Notes under the pieces: model-generated | Told to the model about the DNA's origin: nothing | Database searches by the model: none | Seen by the model: the letters and a program-made list of their open reading frames with translations, nothing else | DNA from: Saccoglossus kowalevskii | Taxonomy: Eukaryota > Hemichordata > Enteropneusta > Harrimaniidae | DNA length: 25,561 nt | Direction of reading: 5' to 3' | NCBI RefSeq assembly: GCF_000003605.2 | Contig: NW_003132355.1 | Span: forward strand, 46,268-71,828 | Shown: positions 1 to 11,426 of the stretch, piece after piece | Numbering within the stretch: position 1 is the first letter of the stretch | How the letters are laid out: every line of letters starts with the position of its first letter | Position numbers and translations under genes: made by a program

Positions 1-1564
1 TTTCAGAAACATGTTGATGTACTCGGTGACAACCATCTTCTCCAGTCTCGGGGTGTAGGTTGCCGACTCATCGTAATGCCAAACTTTTTATACCTTGGTG
101 ATGCGATAGCCTCCTTCTTCATGCTTTGACAATACCGGAGTGCACCAAACACCCGTCAGCTGGCGTTCATTGACACCGTGGTGACATTCGTCTTGATTCA
201 TGAAAGTAACAACCGAAGTACTCATACAAGGTTTTGGTAGTAGATTTTCATCTCCCTTCTGGAATTACGAACATGTTGTGTTATTGACGTGTCTCTCGTA
301 TTCCATCCATCTTATAGCATCTGCGGATGAATTCTGGACGCTAAGGTAACCAGGCACAACTTCGATTGTATCAGGAGTCAGGAATTTCTTTCGAAATATG
401 ATTGATTGACTGAAGGGGTCAACTTTGATACGATCCATCATCATCGATCTAAATGCCAAACAACACTCCTCGAGTATGCGCACATATCTCCGACAGTACT
501 TGAGCAGTTCTTTACGTAAATCATAAACAAAGTTCTTTTCTACTTCTCCATTGTACCATGTGTAGAATGTCTTTCTAGCCTCCTAGCATCTGGGTCAAAA
601 TAACGAAGTTTAGATAGAGCCATGGGCAGGAAATTCAAGCTATCAATGAATTTGATATCTGCAAGACGGATGTATAGTTGCATGACTTTTGAACCATTAA
701 TGATGACTTTGAGTAGTATATTGTGATTGTGACAGTATTTCAGAATCATAATTCCATCGTACCCCTTTGAATTATATGCGATGAAAATCATCCCATTATG
801 CTCTTTTTTCTAATGCCCACTCACAGAAATCTTCCAAGGTACTTGGACCATTGAACACTTTCTCCGTATTGGGTGGAATTCTCGCCACGCACGGATCTGG
901 AATATGAGTGCAATGTTCGTCAGCCGCGTATTCAAAATCGTAAAAGACGTAGTTACCGTGGCTGTCAGAGTCATCTTCCTCAAATTCTTCCATCGAATTG
1001 ACAGATTCTTGGTTCTTTTTTCTATCGGTAAGTGGTTGAATGTAACACAAGTGGTCGTACGTCTAAAAAGACTTGCAGGTTTTGCAGTAAACTTCGTTAC
1101 ATTTGAAATATCACGATATTTGAGAAGTTTGTGACATTTTTCGCAACGTTGGACTGACTGGCAGAACGTTTTTTTCCCATTAACCGACTTTTGATGCCAT
1201 TCAAAACATTCTTCATTCTTGACAAATCTGTGACAATTTCCGCATTTTTCCCAACGTGTAACCACGCAGTCCCGTTGATTTCCACAACTCAAACACCCTG
1301 TCGGACACACGTGTTCATAACGTTTAGAATAAGAATAGTCACACCTAGTGCAATAATACGTCTTTCCCAGAAAACCGGTCATTTTTATAATGACGTTGTA
1401 GTGTTTATCTTTCAGAAACAGATATATGTCTTTGGAACCTTCTGTCGCATCGCCCACAAAGATAATGGAGTCAAAATGATCGTGCACCAATACATGTATT
1501 CTGAAATAGGGTAACACGCTTTCGATTTGTTTAATCTCTTCGATGCCACATGGTATCAGTATCA
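1..1564 (-). pseudogene. Decayed Polinton/Maverick-type protein-primed DNA polymerase B fragment
   Basis: On the minus strand this stretch encodes, in broken frames, the N-terminal and exonuclease parts of a family-B DNA polymerase like those of Polinton/Maverick elements. In order there is a leader with CGIEEI, a Cys-rich region with repeated Cys-x2-Cys pairs (about 1100-1375), an exonuclease motif with FYDFE (about 930), and a second motif with AYNSKGYDG (about 745-790). Then come a segment around VDPFSQSIIFRK (about 385-425) and one with WCTP...GGYRI (about 95-150). The reading frame changes near 1110, near 800 (in an A run) and near 500-540, where family members also carry more sequence. 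In-frame stops occur near 1063, 265 and 88. The catalytic palm region would lie beyond position 1. Family assignment rests on motif order recalled from the family, not on a search. It is a dead copy and is left unrestored here. Confidence 0.85.
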
Positions 1565-1586
1565 CTGTAATAAGATTCAAAAATTC

Positions 1587-1701
<115 letters not shown>

Positions 1702-1709
1702 CAAAACAC

Positions 1710-2112
<403 letters not shown>

Positions 2113-3408
2113 TACGTCTGAAAATGACAAGAGTTTTGAATCAGCGCCAACTTACTTAGACATAGAGGGCATGCATTTATGTTCGATTCAATTAACGTTG
2201 GTATGTTCAGACATGTTGACGGGTAACGCTATACAATATGTCGACCTTCGTGAAAAAATAAGACCAAGTCTAGTTAAAAGAGTAATTGGGAAAACACCGC
2301 ACATAATAATTGTTTAAAAGTGAAGGGGGTACGCTCGGTGAGTGAGTCCCAGTCATGATTCGTTGTGTCAGGGCATTCTTTCCGAATGACCATGGTATAA
2401 CATCATTTGAAAACATTGTAGTATTCGTTTTTAGTAAACAAGCCTTCATTAGTATACATTTCTACCTACTTAGACTTACTATTTGTGTGCAAATTTATAA
2501 AAAATCCGAATGTCTCTCATAGCATAAAAAAGATAACGCATTCTTTAAAAACGCAAAGGCTTATGGGTAGACGCTTTCCCTTGCTTTCAACTGACAGTTT
2601 TTTCAAAAAACAAAAAAACTCACATATCCCAAACTAATGGCTAGTGTTTACAACATGAAAACAAAAAGTAAAAATGAATCCATTACCTTATTTGATCAGT
2701 AGACGTCATTTCATCCCGTGTAATGAGTGGCAGTCATTTAGACATGCTGGAACTATGAATTCACGAGTCTATATACGCTCGAACGAATTTGTATTTTTGA
2801 TAACACCATCCTAACACAGGCCTAACACCCTCAAATGCCTTAGATAGCAGACATTCATATTCCCCTGAATCCAGGAACAGATGCGATCTGTTTATTTTAC
2901 TATAAACATCTGTGTGTCTGTGTGGTCTGATAAAAATGGATTATGGTGCCCGTCAGATGCATTCATCAACGTTCATCTTTCGTCGCCAAGTTTAATGGCT
3001 CCGAGGAATGTTATCTGTAGTTGACGATCACCACTGTGTTTCCTGAAGTACTATGGCAGATTGCATGATGGGGATGATAAAAGTATTTTGATCAGTAAAA
3101 TAATTTTCGAAAAGTGAAAACTAGAGTTGTGTGTAAAATAATTTTCGAATAGTTGTGTGCAATGGAAATGCTGACAAAAGACATACCCTTCAAGTAAACA
3201 AAACAACCTTGGGATATTTATCTATGTCATCACCAAGTTTAATGGTTCCGTGGAATGTGGTTGTGGCTTGTCTTTTTCAACACTTGTCTAAATAAAATGT
3301 TCTACCCCCAAGAAGTTGTAACGTCCAATCAGTGACCTAGATTTAGATCTTGAACACAAGATTTGAGTAATACATTTCATTTCTGTAGTTGACTAACGTT
3401 GTTGTAAG
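2113..3408. other. Non-coding spacer with local duplications
   Basis: No convincing coding sequence is seen here. The stretch holds a direct repeat: 28 bases beginning CGCCAAGTTTAATGG at 2984-3011 recur as CACCAAGTTTAATGG at 3231-3258 with three differences. A shorter duplication around the word AAAATAATTTTCGAA (3099 and 3136) lies between them. The rest is AT-rich unique sequence. Confidence 0.6.
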
Positions 3409-4504
3409 ATGGCATCGAATCAGCTGCACACATACCTAAATGATTTCTCATGCAGTCTCGTACAGGACGTGATACCTTTGACGTATGAACAAAGTACTAG
3501 TATGTCTACTACACCACAAGTCACGAATGCGCTGCCTACATCTAAATCATCTGACGGTGGTACAACGCGTCCATCAGCTGGTGACGACGATGTAACACGA
3601 TGTAACAGCTGGATGACCCCCAAGAGGTGAGAACATTTGCACATATCTGCTGTGGACCATAAACAATCTGTATGTGACCGTGAATTCCTTTTGCCGGCGT
3701 ACATATTCGTGAGTACTATAACGACTACCATACCAAGCATGGTGTATCCTGAACCAGCTCCAAGATTTGAATGACATTTCACCACAAATCAACGTCTTGT
3801 CAGGTATGTTCGTTTTATTTGATCCTTTTTTCCCTGCTGTTATATAGATTCGTCCAGAGTGGACGCGACTAAAAAGATGTAGGTATGATCCCTCTACCCC
3901 TGCTGTTATATAGATTCATTCAGAGTGGCGCGACTTTTAAATACCAGGCAGTTTAGTCATTTCGTTAGCAATTTTGCAAACTGATACTTTTGAGACTGTT
4001 GTAAATACAGTTCAATCTGCTAAACGTTTACCAGTGATTATTATGGGTGAAATTATATATAGATATTTTCTTTGTATTTTTTCATAGGCAACAGGAAACC
4101 ATTGGATAAACTTGTTATAAAGAAAATCGTCTGAATTCATCTCTACACAAGTACGTCGTATAAGTCAAGCCAATTGCCTCAGGTGTGAGATAGAACATCC
4201 TTCACAAAGGCAGCATTTGTGTTTATCTTATGGATTCGCCGATGAAGATAGTCAGAATAATGAAATTCGTCTCTACATTGACCAAGCTTTGTTCGAAATT
4301 GAAAGTGGTAAAACTGCCATGTGTTACGATGCATTTCAATGCATTCACCCAGATTTGGTTGGAAAATTTTCCAAACGTTATACACATTTTCTGCTTCCAC
4401 GATATAAATCAAACCCCAAAATGTGTTTAGTTTGCCGTGAAATCACGTTATCAACACGTGAAATGGATTCCCAACTCTTTGACATCATACTACAGCATAT
4501 ATAG
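3409..4504 (+). pseudogene. Decayed gene with HPSQ Cys/His cluster, function unknown
   Basis: The first piece (3409-3628) starts at an ATG in good context (AAGATGGC). It encodes a Ser/Thr-rich segment beginning MASNQLHTYLNDF and meets a GTGAGA donor. A short open piece ending at 3802 (LNDISPQINVLS) meets a GTATGT donor in phase 1. A strong acceptor at 4087 then opens in phase 1 with NRKPLDKLVIKK, but that frame stops at about 4133. From about 4121 another frame continues without a stop to a TAG at 4502. It holds Cys at 4175 and 4184, His at 4196 inside HPSQ, His at 4214 and Cys at 4220, so it may bind zinc, plus a second CLVC pair near 4423. The frame break near 4131 and stops near 3705-3720 argue for a pseudogene or sequence error. 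Proximity to the polymerase relic suggests a mobile-element origin, but I do not recognise the family with certainty. Confidence 0.45.
3832..3935. repeat. Tandem duplication, about 66-base period
   Basis: The word CCCTGCTGTTATATAGATTC followed by CAGAGTGG and GCGCGACT-like sequence occurs at 3832-3870 and again at 3898-3935, with a few substitutions and small gaps. It lies in what would be the last intron of the HPSQ gene. Confidence 0.8.
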
Positions 4505-4649
4505 AATAAGAATGCCAATCATACTTTAGCATTCATTCTCTATAGTACAGTGAAATGTAGGACACTTGGTGGGTTTTCTATTTCAATCTAGTTTGCTTGA
4601 TTTTCCTTGGAGAATACTTAACTATCGTGTTATATATGTATTATTATTA

Positions 4650-5042
4650 TATAACTCAGTTTTTATTCATTTTTTTTGATAATTTATTCAAACAAACAAA
4701 AAAATATATTCCATGCAACTTATCTTACTACTTTTAACCTTCTTGTGTCAGTTTCATAATCAAATACTTAACCGGGTTTGAGAATGTATACTCTATGTAT
4801 TATTCGTATATTACTCAGTGTGAATACCTAAGCGGGTTTGAAAATTTATACTCTATGTATTTCAACCATTTAAAAATGTCATGTTTATTATTTATAACTC
4901 TTATTAATATTACTCCTAATAATATCATTCTTATATATTACTCAGTTTTTTTAATCCATTCTTTTTTGATTATTTACTCAAACAAAAAAAAAATATATTC
5001 CATGTCATTGATCTTGGTAGTTTTACCAATCGTTTGTGTAAT
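4650..5042. repeat. Nested local duplications
   Basis: A roughly 100-base unit containing ACTCAG, a T run, and ATATATTCCATG lies at 4650-4751 and recurs diverged at 4937-5042. Between the copies, a 38-base unit with CGGGTTTG and ATACTCTATGTAT occurs at 4763-4800 and 4822-4860. The pattern looks like replication slippage or unequal exchange in AT-rich DNA. Confidence 0.75.
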
Positions 5043-5202
5043 AAACTCTGTTTGTTTTCAAAATGACGTATATTTATTAGTGTGTGTGGGGGTGTGAGGG
5101 CCCTCCATGATATATTCTGAAAAATCCATGCTCGTACAATTAAAATAATTGAAAAAAAAATTAAAAAATCCAATTAAATTTTTTTTTTTAAATGATGGTA
5201 AT

Positions 5203-5425
5203 GTATGCAAATGTATTCACGATGACCTAGTGACGACCTCGTATTCAAATCTATTTATGTTTGCAAATGTATTCACAGTATCCCATTGTGAGGTCATCCT
5301 CATGCAAATTAACCCTTTACGAGCATGGTTCTCTCATTTATGCTAATTTATGCACGAATTCCAATTGTGACGTCATCATTTATGCTCATCTATGCATAAT
5401 TCCCCCATCCATGCATGACGTCATC
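5203..5425. repeat. Degenerate repeat block rich in ATGCAAAT and TGACGTCA words
   Basis: Within about 220 bases there are octamer-like words (TATGCAAATG, TTTGCAAATG, CATGCAAATT) and several ATTTATGC/TATGCATAA variants. There are also two perfect CRE palindromes, TGACGTCA, plus diverged ones such as GTGAGGTCATC. The words recur in similar order, which suggests three or four diverged tandem modules of 45-75 bases. This could be an interspersed repeat fragment or a cluster of bZIP and POU binding sites; the sequence alone does not decide. Confidence 0.6.
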
Positions 5426-6561
5426 GCATCCCAATATGAACAGCGCCCTCATGGTCGTACCTATAGTGCATGCTAAACTACTTGCATTTATCTTCAAAAA
5501 TATTTATCCACTCTGAGGTGTATGTCTACTTTTAGCAATTGTTCGAGATGATATATTTATTTTATATTAACTTTTGGCATTTTATAATTTTGTCAAGAAA
5601 GAATTAAATGTGTTTAATGTAATTGTGTTTATAGTGGCGATCCGCTCTGCTAGGAATGCCCTTAAAATCGCTTTGATCCCAAAGTTGGGGTAACTGCTCA
5701 CCCTTAACCAGCTTTTTCCTTATTGTGGTAGAAACAAGTAGAGTTTTTTTTTATATATTATCAGTATTTGAGATTATTATTTATTCATGAATATAACCAT
5801 CTGAATTTGTTGTATTAAATGATTTCTGCCCATGTGTTTTTTTATGATTTATTGGAGCTTCTATCAGCAGTTATCTTATTCTAGGTGATAAATTTCGCCA
5901 CACTAATATTCGTCATAGGGGGTGGGTGTCTCGTCCACGGAAAATTGTACACAAGAAACCAATGATTGATTAGAAACATGCTGTGCTTGTTATCTGTCTG
6001 TAAAAAAGCGATCCATTTACACTTCTACAGACAGTCAGTTAGCATTGTAAAGCTATTAAACTATTAAAATTAAACTATTAGTTTGATGTACAGATTTTGT
6101 TTGATTACACCTGCACATACACAATTATTGCATCCTTTTTTTACAACTTTATGATTACCTGTTGATCCCGGGCCACCTAACAAGGAAAGTGCTTTGTTTG
6201 GTATAAATGTTAGCAAGCAATCATAAATAGAATCACTCAAATGTATCGAATGACAATGTACAATATTACGTAATTTTGCAAAAGGTCACACATTTATAAC
6301 AACAAAATGTGAGACCATTTCGCGTAAACACATGTTTCTTATGATAATTTCATAATTGGAGAGTGGGTCAGAATTTCAAAAGACAGGTATTTTAATTATT
6401 AAATGGGAAGGATTTTTAATAATTCTCTGCACTGCTAAACGTTGATTTAGTTTGATCTGTAAGTCTTGTCAAACACTATTCCTGGTAAACACTATACAAA
6501 TGTAGATATGTAAGACGCCCTCTATTGACAGCCACAAACAAACGTTTTGTTGCACTGTGAG

Positions 6562-6574
6562 GGCGTATAAAAAG
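6562..6574 (+). promoter_or_regulatory. TATA-like element beside a GAGGGCG word
   Basis: TGAGGGCGTATAAAAAG fits a TATA box on the plus strand, but no supported gene starts within the next 2 kb on that strand. It may be fortuitous or belong to an unseen or dead transcription unit. Confidence 0.2.
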
Positions 6575-8635
6575 ACGTATCACTAACTTGGTATAACTAC
6601 CCATTCTAAATAAGTTGTTACCTTAAGGATGTTTACTAGTTTGCACAAACATTGCCTGAAAACAACACAAATAATAAGTAAATACATCGATCCAAAATTT
6701 ACTAAAAATCGTATTTTCATTTTTAGACGATACAGTGTAGTACATTTTTGCCTAACACCCCAGTGGTAGGGGTTAACAGCAGGAATAAATAAATATCCAC
6801 AAAGACATATATATTGGGCGTAGGTGCATATAACAAAACATCACAACACGCCTGAATGGTTAGTTTGATAAATACACAGTAGCAGGCGCACTCTCACATT
6901 GCTTTCCCTATAGCCATGCACTGTTTCTGAGTGGCCATTCCAAGACTGTTGAAAACAGGTTACTGCCTTAGATGTTGTCAGTTTGATGCTCAATGTAAGA
7001 GGCTCGATGTAAGTGTGACACAAATTTCCGACATAAATGGGGAGTGTCTGCAAAAATAATAGATTGTAGATCAAGGTTGTGCTTACGTATAACTTTTATT
7101 GACCGAGTTTCACGCCGTCGAGCAGGGAGAGGAAAACACAAGAGATTCACATGAAATAAAAACAAAATACAATGTTTGTCGGAGTTATATGTGCGCTTGC
7201 GTCGTCATACCAACCACTAAAAACGTCGGCCCACGATTTCACACAATCATGTTCATTACATAGTAACCTAGTACATAGTAATAGTAAAGTTATATCCGAG
7301 TTGAGTAATAAGTGACATTGAATCGAATATAACTGGTACTGAAAACATGATCAAAGCAACATAAAAAGCGATTATCACGAAGCGAATAAAGTTCAATGTC
7401 GGTGAAAGTTATTGTTCGAAAGCTTCATTGATAACACAGTGCAGCGTGTATCATGTAGCGGCGATGGCATCATGACTTCTAAGAATAACGAATAAATGAC
7501 CGAAACTGAACGGGAATAATTTCAATCTCATCTAATCAATTTCTTAAAACATACTGTACAAATACTGAAAAGCTGAATTACAGATGCAAATAATAAAAGC
7601 AAAAATAAAACAGTTTTTGAACGGCCATGGCGTAACACCAATCTGAGTTTCCCCCGCTGAGCAGGAAGAATCCGAGGAGGGGATTTACCTGACCACGTGA
7701 CTCAGGTCAATCACCTCCGGTCGGAAGACGGATCGGAAATAGAACAGGGGTGGGCTACTCTGTTATATATGAGTGTACAGGAAATTATTCTGTCCCGTTG
7801 AGTTACGCTCATTCCTCGAGTATTGGTATTGTATAATAAATAAAATTAAAGGAGTGTCCAAACAGATCATCACATAAGTATGACGGGAGATGTTTTCTCT
7901 CGTATATTTCCTGTATTGTTTCATGATTTCATCAATCTCATTCTATTAGTTGTCAATAAAATTCTACATAGCATTACGTCATCTTTTCTAAGTAGTCATG
8001 CGTTGACAATGTCAGTTTATATATTGCAACAGGGTATGGGTGAAGTACACATGGAGTAAATTCAGACTAGAAAGTGGGTTATCAGCGTAATGATTGACGA
8101 ACAAAACCAGAATAATACCAATAATGTTCTGGTAATTAATTCACCATATATTAAATAATTACATTTGAAAGAACATACATCATAAAGTCTGTATACTATA
8201 TACTAAGTGACATGCAATACACAGTGTTGATCGTATATATACGATACATGAAAACATGCGGGTTTGATTATCATCAGCGGTATTGATTTGAATATCGTGT
8301 ATTGTAGTTAAAATGACAAAAACAATTGCATTGTCCACGACATTCAAAGGATAATGTTACAATATCGATTATTTCGTATAAGACTGAATACAATGACTAA
8401 TTTCGAGATGATTGTAATTATGTGAAATGTATTAGAAAATTCATGAAAGCATATGTAATACACGCAAATATAAGCGCCTTAGAGTTTGCTTATCGTCAAA
8501 AATAAAATAATTCATGTACACCAAACTTCCATGTCACAGGCGAATGGAACAGACTATATGACATTCTATGTTAGTTTAGCTGTATTTTTCTTTCAATTAG
8601 ACATATACAGTAAACATAGAACACAGTTCATCCAT

Positions 8636-11330
8636 TTACGCTTCTGTAGTATTAGACGAAACCCGGGTAATAGCAGTATAGCTTGGATCATTCACCTAAA
8701 AAATAACAAACATCGATAGAAATTATAACAGTTTTGAGTATCACATGACGCAAATTATTATCAGTGAAAAAATCATTCAAGAAATTAAAGTCGACATATT
8801 AAAATAACAACAACTCTGTGTATCTGTGTTCTTACAAAAAATAATATGATTTCAAGACTCGCTAAGGATTTAGATATATTACCTCTGTTCTTTTCCGTCG
8901 ACAATAGACGACAATGGCTACTATCGTGAAAACCACAACGATTAAAATCGCTCCCAGTATGTAAGAAAGCATCTCAATGTATTTTTGTGTCGAGTTTTGA
9001 ACATCCCAAATTGTAGTGTGATTCGCACTCGCCAGTGATTGCGTAGACAAGGAATCTGCGAATTGAAAACAAAACACAATATAAATAAAACAGATGGCCA
9101 CTTGCACAATTGGTCAAGATTGTCTTGAAAACCCCTACCGGAAGCACCTGATCGATGAGGAAAGAGCACGCGCCGTAGTCACAATGACGGTCACAAAGTC
9201 TGTATATTAACAGTATTAGGATTGTTTCGTCAACACGCGCTGCTCTATAATTATAATCGTGCTACACAGTTTACAGTACAAACTAGTGTTCGATCTCAAC
9301 GGTTATCGGCGCCCGCATTACCTGCAGTTTAACATAGTATTGTCATACAGTACTTCAGTACAAGCCAAAACCCAATAGTAGAAATGTTGGTGAATCAGCG
9401 TGGGAGAGAACCTCGTTCGGGCAAACCTTGTCAGTGCAGACCTTGGTTCACTCCTAGTGAGCGATATTAATTATTATTGTATCAAGTAAGACTAAATTCA
9501 CTCCAGAAACACATTTTAAAAATAGCATGTTTAATGCGACGTAATATCACGTAGTTAATACATAATTCATGGTAAACTGAATTTAACACAACCACATAAA
9601 CACTAGTTCAAAATCATGTAAAAAGGGCCCCTGTCCAATATGAAACATAATTGATACACCACTTGGGTGCCTCGCACACCCGTTTGTAAATTCATACTAG
9701 TGAGTCCGACCCTCTTCACGGGATTAGTGAAAACGAAGTTTTACAAACCCAGCTGTTATATTAATAAAGGAGTGGCACAGTGCATCACTGAAAGCTCACT
9801 CAAAATGAACTCGCCGGCGTCGTCCAGGTGGAAAATCATGATACTACGTGACTATGGATGAGGTAAATATGTAAACAGACACTGATTTTTTTTCGACATC
9901 CCCGGGACTATTGTAAATATCACACTGTGCATCTCGGGGTAATAGTCATTTGTTCTTTACACTCACTGTAACCGTCATTGTTGACTACGCTCCGCTCAGG
10001 TGTTACCGGTATTCCAGGGCAGAGAATAGAATCTCTCGTGAATGAACTCTTGTCAATCACTGTTATGTAACAGTGAGGTAACTAAACTAAAGCTTTCGGC
10101 TGATCTGTACTGGCTCGGAAGATGAATTCTGATTGGCTAAAAAAACAAAAAAACTTGTGGCGTTGAATGCACGTTCATTGTCAGTATTGTTATGCAAATT
10201 CAAACTAGCTAATCATTTACAACCTTCCGAGCCAGTGCAGATTAGCCCAAAGCTTTGCTATCTGTATATACAGGAGCGTTCCATATTTACGTACGCCCTT
10301 CTACAGGCAGTCAGTCAGCAAGATACATTTTAATAGCCACGCCTACATAATTCTACCCACAGTGCTTCGCGAATGTTTTTAACTTAAACAATTCATATTT
10401 GTAAAGCACGATGTGATGACGGAAATGTGGCACTCACATTAGTCATATAGGTGTCATTTAATTGTTATTGCACGAACATTGCTTACCGCATGTGTGAAGT
10501 TCAACATGACACATCTGTTGTTGACTATGGTTTCCGTTCAGGTATGTAACAGTGCAAACATAATTGATGTCTTCTTTCATGCCAGTAGTATTAACTGTCA
10601 GACTAAGTGGTCCGTTAATTATATTATTATCACCGACAACGTTTTGTTCTTTTTCATCCCCGAGTAGTTGATGTGCGATTAGGCTATTCACGCCATCCAC
10701 CGACCATCTGACGGATTGCAATGTTACTGACTGCGATGTTTCAAATGGACACGTAATATTGAAAATATCGCCAATCTCAAAACATGTAAATGCAGTACCA
10801 GCACTGCTGCAAATTGACAAGTCTTGAAAAATATAGAAAATATATATATATATATATATATAGAACGCAATTTATATGTAATATAAATATTATGTAAATT
10901 TACCAAAAATGTACAGGTTATTATTTATATAAAAGAAGTGTATGATTTTCGAAACTACAATTTTGATGTATGTGATATATTCGTTTACATAACTATATGT
11001 CATTTTACATATTCCACTGTGGTATAATTAAACAGGATGATGCATGCTCAATCTATTCTGATAACTAGAAGCGCTTCATCAATAGAGGGCGTGGTTTTTC
11101 ATTTCTACTTCATAACCTATGGCAAAACTATAATTGATTTCGTTTCTAAATAATGTAATTGAAATCAAGTATTTGTTCAATTTACGTTCCAGTAGTTGGT
11201 TTCTGTAATCGTATTTCGAGTAAGTTGTATGTGAAATGTATAAATAAACTACAATAACATACTCACTCAGTGTAATCAAACCTAGTGTGAAGAGCTTCCC
11301 ACGGCTGGCCACTGATTGAATGGACAGCAT
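8636..11330 (-). CDS. Single-Ig-domain type I membrane receptor, four exons, 210 residues
   Basis: Coding exons on the minus strand are 11330-11267 (signal peptide), 10822-10487 (Ig domain), 9055-8883 (stalk and membrane segment) and 8695-8636 (tail and TAA stop). Borders are GTGAGT, GTAAGC and GTAATA donors with AG acceptors, in phases 1, 1 and 0, and the joined length is a whole number of codons. Residues 1-21 look like a signal peptide. The Ig domain has Cys46 (FNITC), Trp61 and Cys111 (INYVC), so the canonical pair and tryptophan are present. Four more cysteines (26, 35, 126, 133) could form extra bridges. Five N-glycosylation sequons lie outside the membrane (Asn43, 99, 119, 145, 154). 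The membrane helix is about 162-185, followed by CRRKR. The 25-residue tail has one tyrosine in SYTAI. This is a YxxI site but not a full ITIM, because Pro is at -2. It is probably a cell-surface recognition or adhesion protein; ligand and orthologue are unknown. The main uncertainty is whether further exons exist in the 1.4 kb intron. Confidence 0.78.
10089..10256. repeat. Fold-back element with 33-base inverted arms
   Basis: The arm at 10089-10121 (starting AAAGCTTTCGGCTGATCTG) is matched in reverse complement by 10224-10256 with about three mismatches. A weaker match continues inward (TGATTGGCTA against TGATTAGCTA). The loop is about 100 bases. This is the shape of a small MITE or fold-back element. 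It lies in the second intron of the minus-strand Ig gene. No clear target-site duplication was found. Confidence 0.75.
10839..10862. repeat. (TA)n dinucleotide repeat
   Basis: About 12 TA units lie just upstream (minus sense) of the Ig-domain exon of the minus-strand receptor gene, close to its acceptor at 10823. Confidence 0.9.
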
Positions 11331-11415
11331 TTTACTTCAGTTAATCTGGTAAGACGAGTATTGCTTGCAGCGTGTGCCTAGCATTATATCAGAGAACAGT
11401 GTATGAATCAGCTGA

Positions 11416-11425
11416 TTTAAATATA
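11416..11425 (-). promoter_or_regulatory. TATA-like element for the minus-strand Ig gene
   Basis: TATATTTAAA on the minus strand lies 86 bases upstream of the ATG at 11330. A start site about 30 bases downstream would leave a 5' UTR of roughly 55 bases with no intron needed. AT-rich context lowers confidence. Confidence 0.35.
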
Positions 11426-11426
11426 G

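Larger units (their letters stand above)
4505..8635. other. Long non-coding stretch, no convincing gene
   Basis: Short open frames here (for example plus 4795-5097 and 5149-5346, minus 6841-7165) have low-complexity or repeat-derived translations and no recognisable domain. The stretch contains local duplications (4650-5042), the CRE/octamer block (5203-5425), and a TATA-like GGGCGTATAAAAAG at 6562-6574. A less AT-rich segment at about 7640-7800 has a CACGTG E-box. The rest is AT-rich unique sequence. Confidence 0.55.

Noticed and set aside
6841-7165. Minus-strand open frames after a TTTTTGCAG acceptor at about 7052, considered as the cytoplasmic tail exon of the single-Ig gene
   Set aside because: The exon at 8695-8636 has a better acceptor, lies nearer, keeps phase 0 and ends the protein cleanly. 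The distal frames are open in several phases without clear preference.
7690-7761. Possible 71-base minus-strand exon between CATATATAACAG and GTAAAT
   Set aside because: It is open in phase 0 but would need further unseen exons, and it is not required once the 8695-8636 exon is used.
8486-8719. Plus-strand 77-codon open frame
   Set aside because: It overlaps the last exon of the minus-strand Ig gene on the other strand and has no domain; it is a shadow.
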